A DNA stretch of 64,000 nucleotides from assembly GCA_033439295.1 (NCBI GenBank), contig JAVTLE010000007.1, forward strand, positions 2,187,300 through 2,251,299. The letters are read 5' to 3'. Positions 47,620 to 60,600 of this stretch are shown piece by piece. The position numbers were made by a program, and so were the translations under genes. Each line of letters starts with the position of its first letter. Within the stretch, counting starts at the first letter, position 1. The notes under the pieces were generated by a model, which was not told the DNA's origin, searched no databases, and worked only from the letters and a program-made list of their open reading frames with translations. Origin of the DNA: Deuterostichococcus epilithicus (lineage: Eukaryota; Chlorophyta; Trebouxiophyceae; Prasiolales; Stichococcaceae).

Positions 47620-48674
47620 TTCAACCCCCCTGGCCGTTGGGCACGGCAACAGGACATCGAGCACAAACACTGGCAGCGCACTTCAGCCCCCGCAGGACTT
47701 TGGTGGGGAACATTTTCCATTAACAGGGCTTGAGGAGTGCTGGAGGGGGTCATGGCAGCCTTTGGCAGGAACGCTGGCTGCAGCCGCCAGACGAGGCTGC
47801 CGCCATAAGGAAGTTACAAGAGAAGGAATAAAATTGGTTGAGTGGCAGTTGGCATTTCCAGCACTCGGCTGCAGCTGCCGCCCACACTTAGCAGTGGGCG
47901 TGTATCTCGGGCAATTGCCGCAGAAGCAGCAGTCAGTCAGCGCAGGAGTTGTCTCGATGATTTACAGTGTAGATCTTCCTCAGGACCATTGGCATTGGCC
48001 TGTCAGCGTCTGATCTTTTTTGTTGTTATACCTCAGTGAGCGGATTGTGCTTCTCATCATCCAGGATTGAGGTGCCTAGTTAGTCCCTTGCATGTAAGGG
48101 TACGTTACAAACTCGCACATATGTTGTTGATACACTGATGATGGCAACCCTTGGATGAAGATGACAATACATATGTGACAAACCATCCAGAAGTACCCAT
48201 ACTTGTAGCACACACGTGGTGGTTCGATGCTTCAATGCTGTGCAGGTTGGTATCAACATCGACACTGCCTATCAACACTGCAGACGACCCTTTCCAGCGT
48301 GGCGAAAACGACCGCCAAGGAAATCACGGAACAAAACTTGTAGATGCCACTGAATTCGACAACAAAAATTAGTTGATGCTACCCCCCGGGTGCGACGCAC
48401 AGCTGGAAACTTCACTGGCGGTAAGTTCAACCAACCTTCTGCCTGGTTCGCACCGATGCCGGACGTTACTTGCGTTTGTTGGTTCCGGCACTTCTGCAGC
48501 GTCCCTAATTTGGCGGCTCTGAAGCTGCTGTGATCGGGCATCTCTGTAGTAGTACAATAGTTGATGCGTCAATGGTGATTGGCCGCTGGCGGAGGTTGCG
48601 CTGCCAAAGTGCCTGCTGTCGGCATGCCTTTCGGCGGCTGCTTCACCTGTTTCGGAGGCGGTCGCCTGGCGACC
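47620..48674. other. Intergenic region between the WD40 gene and the giant proline-rich gene
   Basis: These two genes converge here. The region is less GC-rich than the flanks. No exon is supported. It holds oppositely oriented TGTAA signals close together near 48100, described separately. Confidence 0.5.
48093..48109. terminator. Opposed TGTAA polyadenylation signals
   Basis: TGTAA on the plus strand is at 48093-48097, and TTACA (TGTAA on the minus strand) is at 48105-48109. They lie 474 and 566 bases after the stops of the WD40 gene (+) and the giant gene (-). Their use is inferred from position only. Confidence 0.35.
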
Positions 48675-51600
48675 CTAAGTGGCAGCCGCCTTGCCCTCTT
48701 TGGCGGCGGCGGCGGCCTGGCTGGGAGGTGGCGGGCTGGGTGGCGGCGGCCTGGGCGGCGGCGGCCTGGGCGGCGGCGGCCTGGGCGGCGGCGGCCTGGG
48801 CGGCGGAGGACTGGGAGGCGGCGGCCTGGGCGGCGGAGGACTGGGAGGCGGCGGCCTGGGCGGCGGTGGCCTGGGAGGCGGCGGGCTGGGTGGGCATGGA
48901 GGTGGGGGCCTGGGAGGCAGCGATTTGGGGCGCACNTACGGGGGTTCTGGCGGCGTTGGCGAGGGTGGTCTTGGGGGCGGCAGGGTCGAGGGCTCTCGCG
49001 GGGGCTTTGGCGGCGGAGGCAAGGGCGGCCTTGGGGGCGGCGCCTGCCGCTTAGGCACGGTAGATCTGGGTTCCGATTGCACCGTCAGGCTGGGCGTGCT
49101 GGCTGCGTGCGGCGCCGGCGCTTGGACCCTCGCAGCAGGAAGGGCCGCACGCGAGTCCGCATGCTTTGGGGTGGCGGCAGCCTGGCTGCGACGCGGCGTC
49201 GGCTGCTTGTGACTGGCGGGCCTGGGCTGCGCGGCACGCTTTGTCGGGCCCCTAGTGGACGAGCGGGCCGTCACCGGCCGCGGCACTGGCATAATAATGT
49301 GGTGCCGTCCAACAGTCGGCTTCTTGAATGCTGGTTGACTGCTTGACGCAACAGGCACCTGCGGGCCCTTCTTTTGCGTCGGCCTGGGCCCCTTGGTGTG
49401 GGTCGGAGCCTTCCTCTTCTGTGTTGGTCTTGCATGCGTAGGGCGGCGCGCAGTCGATTTGACACGTGCAATTGGCCTCCGGCGCCGGGCTGGTTTCGCC
49501 TGCCGACGGCTCCGCGTGGGCCGCTTGTGGCCTGCAGGCTTGCGACTGGCAGGAGCCCAGGTGGGCCGCTGCCTGGTCGGTCGCCGCTTCGTCGGCCGCT
49601 TCTTTGTTGGCCGCTTCTTTGTCGGCCGCTTCTTCGTTGGTCTAGCCTTTGTCGGAGGCCGCTTCCTGGTGGGAGAGGCTTTGGATGGCCGAGACTCGAT
49701 GCCGCTAGCCTTCGGTGGCTTTCGCGCTATGGGCTTCCGCACGGGCGGCGGTTTCGGTGTTGGGCGCCTGGGCGGTGGCCCTCTGCGCAGCGGCGTCTGA
49801 TGCAATGGAGGTCGGCCGTTTGGCGGGGACCGCGAAGGTGGCGGCGGCGGCGGCGCCGGGTGGCGCCACCAGGGAGTGCCGTTTTCATCCCCACCGCCGG
49901 CAGCGTAGCCCGCAATGGCGCTGAGTGACAGCGCGGGGCTCCCCTTGCTCAGCGTCAGACCAACACCCTGCCAGTGGAGCAACACATATTGGCTGCGATT
50001 GCGGCAGAGATGCACACGCTGCGGCCAATCAGGCCCACCATCACAGCTCAGCAAACCGCATGTTAAATCGTTGCTATGCAACCTTCAGGGCGGTCTGAGC
50101 ATCAAACGGGCTTGGACAGCTGCTCTCGATGGCACGGCTGCAATTCAGCTGTGCCTTTGTGCAAACAGCGCCAAGGGCGTGCCATCAGAATGTGCAGCCA
50201 TTCCCAGAGCACCTGCACTGGGTCTACGACCCCAGAGCTGCACCCATTTGCAGCCGCCCAGGAAAGAGCTTTGTGAGCGGATGGTGCCATGGGATCGCAC
50301 GCACCTGGATGGCGATGGTGCCGCTTGAGGTGTCGCCAATGTCGAATTTCAAACTGGTCCAGTTGACCCACACCGGCTGCTGCACCGTCAGCCAGTCGCC
50401 AAAGGGCACCTGCAGCAATCGCGCATGGAACGCTGACTGCAACCATTTCTGCTGAAGTGGCCAAACGTCATCCATGCAGCTGCAGGCAGCGATTGCTCCC
50501 TGCGCAGTCCTGCGGCGCCTCTCATGTGCGAAGATTGCTGGGGGCCGAGTGCATTGTCGTTTTCAGCGGGGAAGACAGTGCTGCGGCACTCTGAGCGAAT
50601 CCTATGCAGCAGTGCTGGTGTGACAGCAGACTCTGCCATGAATGGACCTTGGCCAAGTCAATGAGGATCGGCTTTAGTTCTAAACGAGTGGTTGGCTTGG
50701 CAGAGTTTTTCCCCCGCTGCTCAGGGCTCAGCAGGACGGCACCTTTACATAAGCATCCACGAGCCTGACGCGCATGCTGCTGCGGCTGCCCATGATGACC
50801 CACGTCAAGAAGGAGCCGATGGTGTTCACGACATCCTGCATGATGTGAATGCACAAGGTGAGACTGATACACTAGACGGTCAGGGCCGTCCAGGGCTGTA
50901 GACCAGATCATGCCCTATTGCCGGCAGTGGCTGTCAGAAATCCAGTGGTCTCAGCAACGCCTGGACCATCTCATCACGTCCGCGAAGCCGAAAGCAAATT
51001 GCCTCAGCAAATGCAGCGCACGCATGCAGCATGAGTTGCTACAGGCGCGGCTATATACGAGGCGGCTGGAGTGAGACCGACATGGTCCTGTGATGCCTCG
51101 GACGTGAGTATTGCACCAGCCGGCCGGCAGGGAGCGGAAATGGTACGAACAGACACGAAACGTGTGGAGAGCAGGGCACGCCTGCCGTGTCACGTCCCGG
51201 TACGCGCGCATTCTGACGGAGGCGGCGGTGCTTGACGCCTTGAGGTCCCTCCTGCCGACGGCCTTGGCGCCTGGGACGCCTGCCGCAGCATTGACCGCGG
51301 CAGAGTCAGACTTTCGGGGATGGTCTCCGCTGCAGTCTGACGCCAAGAGATATACCAGCAGATCTGCAGGAACCTAAACCCGCCGGCGCTGCAAGCGCAG
51401 CACCTCCTTCCGGGACCGCTGCCGGGGTTTTTGTCTGAAATCCTGCCCATCTCGCTGGATGAGTGTGTTGCGAAGTTTGTGCCCCTCACTGAAATGAGGC
51501 CCAACAACAACGTCTGCTGCATGCAAGGCTTGCACTGCTGGCAGCACCTAAAGCAGCTTCGAACGTCAGCGCACCCAGCAGCGTGATGGAGAAGTTTTGG

Positions 51601-54600
51601 ACGAAAGCCTGGCTGCCGGCGACTTCCAGGCTGGTGGCAACTAGCTGGCCGCCGGTGGCGCCCCCGCCGCTCGGGATGACCAGCTGCAGCGGGCCGCCAC
51701 CCGCCTCCTGTGGGCATGCGCAGAACCCTGGGAAATCAGAAGCAGTCAGGCCTGACGCAGACACCCATCAGCGGCATCAGGCAGCTGTGTTGGAACCTGT
51801 CATACACTCTGCTGAAGCAGCTCTCCATCTGACCGAATGCGCCATGCTGCCGTGCACTCATGAGACATATGCCTCTGACTGCGGAGGACAGGGCAGAAAC
51901 CATTCGGAAGCACATGCATGCTCGCATCGAGGCAAGGTTGTGAATCGCCTGAGCACCTGCTCGAAACCAATTGCCAGCAGCTTTGACGTGGCGTTCATGG
52001 CCGAGTCTGTCAAGGTGATGGCGGTGCTGGCGAGCTGCTCGCTGTCGCCGGTCTGCGAGGGCGCCGCCATCGTGTCGGTGGTCTGCGCCTCGGACGCGCC
52101 GATCGGCTGGCCTGCGGAGGTCATGAACGTGGCCCAGAATGCGCGAGCGGACAGCAGCTGCGGCGGCGCGTCCAGCGAGGCGTCTGGGACGGGCGTCAGC
52201 ATAGAGCCGGAAGGGTCAGCGGGCGCCGGAGCGGACTCTGTAGATGCTGTGTTAGGTGTTGGTGATGATGCGGCGTCTGGCTCGCTCGTCGAGGAGGGCT
52301 CGGGTGCTGCTGTCGGGTTTGTGATGCCGCCAGCATCACCGGCGGCTGCATCGGGCGTCGCTGTCGGGGATGTGGCGTCGCCAGGTCCACCGGGGCTGGC
52401 TTCGGTCGGCGACGCAGCAGCGCTGGGAGCAGGGATGGGTGTGCTGGGTGTATCAGTCGGGGACTCTGCAGCGCTGGGGGCAGCGGTGACAGAAATAGGA
52501 ATGGCTGTCGGGGATGACACAGCGCTGGGAGCCGCGGTGGCTGTAGTGGGTGCATCCGTCGGTGTGCTCGGGTATGTGCCAGGGTTGGATGGGGCTGCTG
52601 CAGGAGCTTGGGTGGGCTGCTGGCCTGGCACTGCCGTAGGCGCTGCACTGGGCTCGATGGTTGTCGGCATCAGGGTGGGCACCGTCGGCGGCGCCGCACT
52701 GGGCCTCGTGCTCGGGCTTTGCATGACGCCAGTCGGAGCTCCTGTGGGGGGTGTGGTGGCGCCGCCTGTGCCGGGCCTTGGGGGCGGCTGAGCTGCTGCT
52801 GGCGGCCCTCCCTGCGGGCCTGGCAACACAGGCCCAGCAGCTGCGTCAGGTCCGCCAGGGGGCGGCTGCCTGGGCGGAGAGGCTGCGGGATCCAGGGTGG
52901 GCTTCAGGGTGGGCTCTGCCGCCGGACCACCTGTGGGAGCAGCCATCGGCCGCGCAGGCGATGGGTGCTGGGTGAGTGGCGCACCGGACGGCGGCACATG
53001 TGAAGGACCAGCGGACGGACGTTTTGGCGGCAGTAGCGGCGGCGTCCGTGGCAATCCCGGGGCGGCATGTCCAGCTGGAGGCGTGGCAGTCGGCAAGGTG
53101 NCACCGGGGGGCGATAACTCATCCGGCGATGGGGCGGCCGGCCATGGNGGAGCGGCGGGCATGCCAGCGGGACTGGGTGTGGAGACGGCGGTAGGATGTC
53201 CGGTCGGATCACCGGACGCTGAGCCGGGAGGTGGCCACAAGATTGACGACGACGGCATTGGCCCTGCCCCAGGGCTCGCCATGGGTGGCGCAGCCGCTGC
53301 AGGAATGCCTGCGGACCCTGTGCCGGGCGGCGGTGTCGGCATGCCTGGAGGCACACGAGAGTGGGTAGAAGGCGCCGGTGATGGAACTTGAGCAGGAGGC
53401 ATAGGAGGCGGAAAAGGAGAGGGGATGGTTGTCGGGCTTGCTGGGGCACCAGTGTTTGGAGGCTGGGACGAGGGCGCCTGCGTCAGGTCGTTGGCTGGCG
53501 GTTCGAGTACAGCGGGCATCGGTCCTGAGGGGCCGGCCGGGGGTGTAGCACGGCTGGGGGCCACAGTGGCAGGGGGAGCAGCATTGACGGGAGGGCGGGA
53601 TCTTGTGATGAGGGTGGGCGGTGTGAGCGGAGCGGGGGTGGGGGCTTGCGCGGTCGTTGGCGAGCTGGTGGCANGCGGCAACGGGGACTCAGGGGCAGTG
53701 CTGCTAGCAGGTGGCAATGGAGCTAGCCGAGGGGGTGCAGGCGGCGGCTGCTGTGTGTTTGGAATGGCAGGTGGAGGCGGCCAGGATACAGCTGCCGGGT
53801 TTGCTGCACCGCCAGGCGGCGCAAGTGGCGGCTGCCCGGCTGGAACGGTGGTCTCGCCATCCGGCGGCCCTTTGCCTGGCGGTGGGTTCGCAGGCGAGGG
53901 CGGCGGCAGCGATACCGCTGGTGGTTGAGGCGACGAGTTTGCAGCAGTCGGAGGATGGGAGGCCCCAGCGAAGGGAGGCGTCACATTGACGGTCAGAGGC
54001 GGCTGGGCAACGGGGGCCAAGACAGGCGATGGCGGCAGACTCCCTGCTGGCGGTGTCGAATTTCCTGGCGGAGGCTGCGGAGGAGGAAACATTGCCTCCG
54101 GCAGAGGCGGGAGCACCGGCAGCCAGCTCTCCTGCGGCTGATTGAAAGCAGGAGGCCGCAGCAGAGTCTGTTTGGAGGGGTCGTCAGGCGGCGATGCCTC
54201 AGCGAGTGGTGGCGGCTGCCCAGCCGGTCCAGAAATGGGCGGTGGCAGCAAGGCCCCGGCTGGCAGCGCAGGCGGCGGCATTGCGCCCCACATAGCTGGT
54301 GGTGTTGTTGTAGTCTCGGTTGGAAGTGCTGCCGGGGGTGGCGAGCCGGCAGAGCCACTTACTGATGGCCTCGGCGGTGACTGCATTCGTGTGGGTGGCA
54401 GCGGAGGCTGCGCAGCAAAGCTGTCCACTGGAGGCGGTGATGCGCCGGCTGGTGGTGGGCGAGCTGTTGTGTTAGGTCGAAGCTGCTGGGTCGGCAGCAG
54501 CGAGAAGTCTGGCGATGCTGGCGGTGGCTGTCTGAAGTCAGGAGGCAGCCAAAGAGTGCCCTGCGAGGCGTTGCCAGGAGGCAGAGCGTTGCCGAATTGT

Positions 54601-57600
54601 GGCGGCGAGCGGGCTGATGTACCAAAGACAGGCGGCGGCGGGAACACCAGCGCTTGCGGCATAGGCGGCAGACCCACAGCAGCCAGTGCTGGCGGCGGTG
54701 AAGTAGTGGATGGCGAGGGTGGTGTGGGCGGTGAAGGGCCCAGAGGTTTGGTAACTTTTGGGGGTGATTGGGCCAATGCGGGAGGCGGTGGGGCTGTTGC
54801 TGTGAAAGTGGGCGGCAGCGGAGGATCTGGTCGTGCAGGCGGCGTGCTGCCCGGTGCACCAGGAGGCGAGGCTGGTGATGCCTGTGNTGGCGGCGGCAGT
54901 GAGGTAGCGTCAGCAGCAGGCGGCGTGCTGCCAGGTGCACCAGGAGGCGAGGCTGGTGATGCCTGTGATGGCGGCAGTGATGAGGAAGCGCCAGCAGCAG
55001 GCGGCGTGCTGCCAGGTGCACCAGGAGGCGAGGCTGGCGAAGCTGGCGATGCTTGGGATGGCGGCGGCAGTGAGGTAGCGTCAGCAGCAGGCGGCGTGCT
55101 GCCAGGTGCACCAGGAGGCGAGGCTGGTGATGCCTGTGATGGCGGCGGCAGTGAGGTAGCGTCAGCAGCAGGCGGCGTGCTGCCAGGTGCACCAGGAGGC
55201 GAGGCTGGCGATGCCTGTGATGGCGGCGGCAGTGAGGTAGCGCCAGCAGCAGGCGGCGTGCTGCCAGGTGCACCAGGAGGCGAGGCTGGTGATGCCTGTG
55301 ATGGCGGCGGCAGTGAGGTAGCATCAGCAGCAGGCGGCGTGCTGCCAGGTGCACCAGGAGGCGAGGCTGGCGATGCCTGTGATGGCGGCGGCAGTGAGGT
55401 AGCGCCAGCAGCAGGCGGCGTGCTGCCAGGTGCACCAGGAGGCGAGGCTGGCGATGCCTGTGATGGCGGCGGCAGTGAGGTAGCGCCAGCAGCAGGCGGC
55501 GTGCTGCCAGGTGCACCAGGAGTCGAGGCTGGTGATGCCTGTGCTGGCGGCGGCAGTGAGGTAGCGTCAGCCGCAGGCGGCGTGCTGCCAGGTGCACCAG
55601 GAGGCGAGGCTGGTGATGCCTGGGCTGGCGGCGGCAGTGAGGTTGCATCAGCAGCAGGCGACGTGCTGCCAGGTGCACCAGAAGGCGAGGCTGGCGAAGC
55701 TGGCGATGCTTGGGATGGCGGCGGCAGTGCGGTAGCATCAGCAGCAGGCGGCGTGCTGCCAGGTGCACCAGGAGGCGAGGCTGGCCATACTGGCGATGCT
55801 TGGGATGGCGGCGGCAGTGAGGTTGCATCAGACGCAGGCGGCGTGCTGCCAGGTGCACCAGGAGGCGAGGCTGGTGATGCCTGTGATGGCGGCGGCAGTG
55901 AGGTTGCATCAGCAGCAGGCGGCGTGCTGCCAGGTGCACCAGGAGGCGAGGCTGGCCAAACTGGCGATGCTTGGGATGGCGGCGGCAGTGAGGTAGTGTT
56001 AGCAGCAGGCGGCGTGCTGCCAGGTGCACCAGGAGGCGAGGCTGGCGAAGCTGGCGATGCTTGGGNTGGCGGCGGCAGTGAGGTAGCGTCAGCAGCAGGC
56101 GGCGTGCTGCCAGGTGCACCAGGAGGCGAGGCTGGTGATGACTGTGCTGGCGGCGGCAGTGAGGTTGCATCAGCAGCAGGCGGCGTGCTGCCAGGTGCAC
56201 CAGGAGGCGAGGCTGGTGATGCCTGTGATGGCGGCGGCAGTGAGGTTGCATCAGAAGCAGGCGGCGTGCTGCCAGGTGCACCAGGAGGCGAGGCTGGCGA
56301 TGCCTGTGATGGCGGCGGCAGTGAGGTTGCATCAGCAGCAGGCGGCGTGCTGCCAGGTGCACCAGGAGGCGAGGCTGGTGATGCCTGTGATGGCGGCGGC
56401 AGTGAGGTTGCATCAGCAGCAGGCGGCGTGCTGCCAGGTGCACCAGGAGGCGAGGCTGGCGATGCCTGTGATGGCGGCGGCAGTGAGGTTGCATCAGCAG
56501 CAGGCGGCGTGCTGCCAGGTGCACCAGGAGGCGAGGCTGGCGATGCCTGTGATGGCGGCGGCAGTGAGGTTGCATCAGCAGCAGGCGGCGTGCTGCCAGG
56601 TGCACCAGGAGGCGAGGCTGGTGATGCCTGTGATGGCGGCGGCAGTGAGGTTGCATCAGCAGCAGGCGGCGTGCTGCCAGGTGCACCAGGAGGCGAGGCT
56701 GGCCAAACTTGCGATGCTTGGGATGGCGGCGGCAGTGAGGTAGTGTTAGCAGCAGGCGGCGTGCTGCCAGGTGCACCAGGAGGCGAGGCTGGCGAAGCTG
56801 GCGATGCTTGAGGTGGCGGCGGCAGTGAGGTAGTGTCAGCAGCAGGCGGCGTGCTGCCAGGTGCACCAGGAGGCGAGGCTGGTGATGACTGTGCTGGCGG
56901 CGGCAGTGAGGTTGCATCAGCAGCAGGCGGCGTGCTGCCAGGTGCACCAGGAGGCGAGGCTGGCGATGCCTGTGCTGGCGGCGGCAGTGAGGTAGCATCA
57001 GAAGCAGGCGGCGTGCTGCCAGGTGCACCAGGAGGCGAGGCTGGTGATGCCTGTGATGGCGGCGGCAGTGAGGTTGCATCAGCAGCAGGCGGCGTGCTGC
57101 CAGGTGCACCAGGAGGCGAGGCTGGTGATGCCTGTGATGGCGGCGGCAGTGAGGTTGCATCAGCAGCAGGCGGCGTGCTGCCAGGTGCACCAGGAGGCGA
57201 GGCTGGCCAAACTGGCGATGCTTGGGATGGCGGCGGCAGTGAGGTAGCGTCAGCCGCAGGCGGCGTGCTGCCAGGTGCACCAGGAGGCGAGGCTGGTGAT
57301 GCCTGTGATGGCGGCGGCAGTGAGGTTGCATCAGCAGCAGGCGGCGTGCTGCCAGGTGCACCAGGAGGCGAGGCTGGCCAAACTGGCGATGCTTGGGATG
57401 GCGGCGGCAGTGAGGTAGCGTCAGCCGCAGGCGGCGTGCTGCCAGGTGCACCAGGAGGCGAGGCTGGTGATGCCTGTGATGGCGGCGGCAGTGAGGTTGC
57501 ATCAGCAGCAGGCGACGTGCTGCCAGGTGCACCAGGAGGCGAGGCTGGCCAAACTGGCGATGCTTGGGATGGCGGCGGCAGTGAGGTAGTGTTAGCAGCA

Positions 57601-60600
57601 GGCGGCGTGCTGCCAGGTGCACCTGGAGGCAAGGCTGGTGATGCCTGTGATGGCGGCGGCAGTGAGGTTGCATCAGCAGCAGGCGACGTGCTGCCAGGTG
57701 CACCAGGAGGCGAGGCTGGCCAAACTGGCGATGCTTGGGATGGCGGCGGCAGTGAGGTTGCATCAGCAGCAGGCGGCGTGCTGCCAGGTGCACCAGAAGG
57801 CGAGGCTGGCGAAGCTGGCGATGCTTGGTATGGCGGCGGCAGTGAGGTAGTGTCAGCCGCAGGCGGCGTGCTGCCAGGTGCACCAGGAGGCGAGGCTGGC
57901 CAAACTGGCGATGCTTGGGATGGCGGCGGCAGTGAGGTAGTGTCAGCAGCAGGCGGCGTGCTGCCAGGTGCACCAGGAGGCGAGGCTGGCGAAGCTGGCG
58001 ATGCTTGGGATGGCGGCGGCAGTGAGGTAGTGTCAGCCGCAGGCGGCGTGCTGCCAGGTGCACCAGGAGGCGAGGCTGGCGAAGCTGGCGATGCTTGAGG
58101 TGGCGGCGGCAGTGAGGTAGTGTCAGCAGCAGGCGGCGTGCTGCCAGGTGCACCAGGAGGCGAGGCTGGTGATGACTGTGCTGGCGGCGGCAGTGAGGTT
58201 GCATCAGCAGCAGGCGGCGTGCTGCCAGGTGCACCAGGAGGCGAGGCTGGTGATGCCTGTGCTGGCGGCGGCAGTGAGGTAGCATCAGAAGCAGGCGGCG
58301 TGCTGCCAGGTGCACCAGGAGGCGAGGCTGGTGATGCCTGTGATGGCGGCGGCAGTGAGGTTGCATCAGCAGCAGGCGGCGTGCTGCCAGGTGCACCAGG
58401 AGGCGAGGCTGGTGATGCCTGTGATGGCGGCGGCAGTGAGGTTGCATCAGCAGCAGGCGGCGTGCTGCCAGGTGCACCAGGAGGCGAGGCTGGCCAAACT
58501 GGCGATGCTTGGGATGGCGGCGGCAGTGAGGTAGCGACAGCCGCAGGCGGCGTGCTGCCAGGTGCACCAGGAGGCGAGGCTGGTGATGCCTGTGCTGGCG
58601 GCGGCAGTGAGGTAGTGTCAGCAGCAGGCGGCGTGCTGCCAGGTGCACCAGGAGGCGAGGCTGGCGAAGCTGGCGATGCTTGGGATGGCGGCGGCAGTGA
58701 GGTAGCGTCAGCCGCAGGCGGCGTGCTGCCAGGTGCACCAGGAGGCGAGGCTGGCGAAGCTGGCGATGCTTGAGGTGGCGGCGGCAGTGAGGTAGTGTCA
58801 GCAGCAGGCGGCGTGCTGCCAGGTGCACCAGGAGGCGAGGCTGGTGATGACTGTGCTGGCGGCGGCAGTGAGGTTGCATCAGCAGCAGGCGGCGTGCTGC
58901 CAGGTGCACCAGGAGGCGAGGCTGGTGATGCCTGGGCTGGCGGCGGCAGTGAGGTAGCATCAGCAGCAGGCGGCGTGCTGCCAGGTGCACCAGGAGGCGA
59001 GGCTGGTGATGCCTGTGATGGCGGCGGCAGTGAGGTTGCATCAGCAGCAGGCGGCGTGCTGCCAGGTGCACCAGGAGGCGAGGCTGGTGATGCCTGTGAT
59101 GGCGGCGGCAGTGAGGTTGCATCAGCAGCAGGCGGCGTGCTGCCAGGTGCACCAGGAGGCGAGGCTGGCCAAACTGGCGATGCTTGGGATGGCGGCGGCA
59201 GTGAGGTAGCGACAGCCGCAGGCGGCGTGCTGCCAGGTGCACCAGGAGGCGAGGCTGGTGATGCCTGTGCTGGCGGCGGCAGTGAGGTAGCGACAGCCGC
59301 AGGCGGCGTGCTGCCAGGTGCACCAGGAGGCGAGGCTGGTGATGCCTGTGATGGCGGCGGCAGTGAGGTTGCATCAGCAGCAGGCGGCGTGCTGCCAGGT
59401 GCACCAGGAGGCGAGGCTGGTGATGCCTGTGCTGGCGGCGGCAGTGAGGTTGCATCAGCAGCAGGCGGCGTGGTGCCAGGTGCACCAGGAGGCGAGGCTG
59501 GTGATGCCTGTGCTGGCGGCGGCAGTGAGGTAGCGTCAGCCGGAGGCGGCGTGCTGCCAGGTGCATCAGGAGGCGAGGCTGGTGATGCCTGTGATGGCGG
59601 CGGCAGTGTGGTTGCATCAGCAGCAGGCGGCGTGCTGCCAGGTGCACCAGGAGGCGAGGCTGGTGATGCCTGTGATGGCGGCAGCAGTGAGGTAGCGTCA
59701 GCCGCAGGCGGCGTGCTGCCAGGTGCACCAGGAGGCGAGGCTGGTGATGCCTGTGATGGCGGCAGCAGTGAGGTTGCATCAGCAGCAGGCGGCGTGCTGC
59801 CAGGTGCACCAGGAGGCGAGGCTGGTGATGCCTGTGATGGCGGCGGCAGTGAGGTAGTGTCAGCAGCAGGCGGCGTGCTGCCAGGTGCACCAGGAGGCGA
59901 GGCTGGTGATGCCTGTGATGGCGGCGGCAGTGAGGTTGCATCAGCAGCAGTCGGCGTGCTGCCAGGTGCACCAGGAAGCGAGGCTGGCCAAACTGGCGAT
60001 GCTTGGGATGGCGGCGGCAGTGAGGTAGCATCAGCAGCAGGCGGCGTGCTGCCAGGTGCACCAGGAGGCGAGGCTGGTGATGCCTGTGATGGCGGCAGCA
60101 GTGAGGTAGCGTCAGCCGCAGGCGGCGTGCTGCCAGGTGCACCAGGAGGCGAGGCTGGTGATGCCTGTGATGGCGGCGGCAGTGAGGTTGCATCAGCAGC
60201 AGTCGGCGTGCTGCCAGGTGCACCAGGAGGCGAGGCTGGTGATGCCTGTGATGGCGGCGGCAGTGAGGTAGTGTCAGCAGCAGGCGGCGTGCTGCCAGGT
60301 GCACCAGGAGGCGAGGCTGGTGATGCCTGTGATGGCGGCGGCAGTGAGGTTGCATCAGCAGCAGTCGGCGTGCTGCCAGGTGCACCAGGAAGCGAGGCTG
60401 GCCAAACTGGCGATGCTTGGGATGGCGGCGGCAGTGAGGTAGCATCAGCAGCAGGCGGCGTGCTGCCAGGTGCACCAGGAGGCGAGGCTGGTGATGCCTG
60501 TGATGGCGGCAGCAGTGAGGTAGCGTCAGCCGCAGGCGGCGTGCTGCCAGGTGCACCAGGAGGCGAGGCTGGTGATGCCTGTGATGGCGGCGGCAGTGAG

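Noticed and set aside
54142-58773. Long plus-strand open frames (up to 889 codons) rich in Gly/Ala/Glu across the repeat array
   Set aside because: They are mirror frames of the Pro/Ser repeat. They are broken by stops in variant units (for example at 56808 and 58095) and do not lead into any unique coding sequence, unlike the minus-strand Pro/Ser frame.
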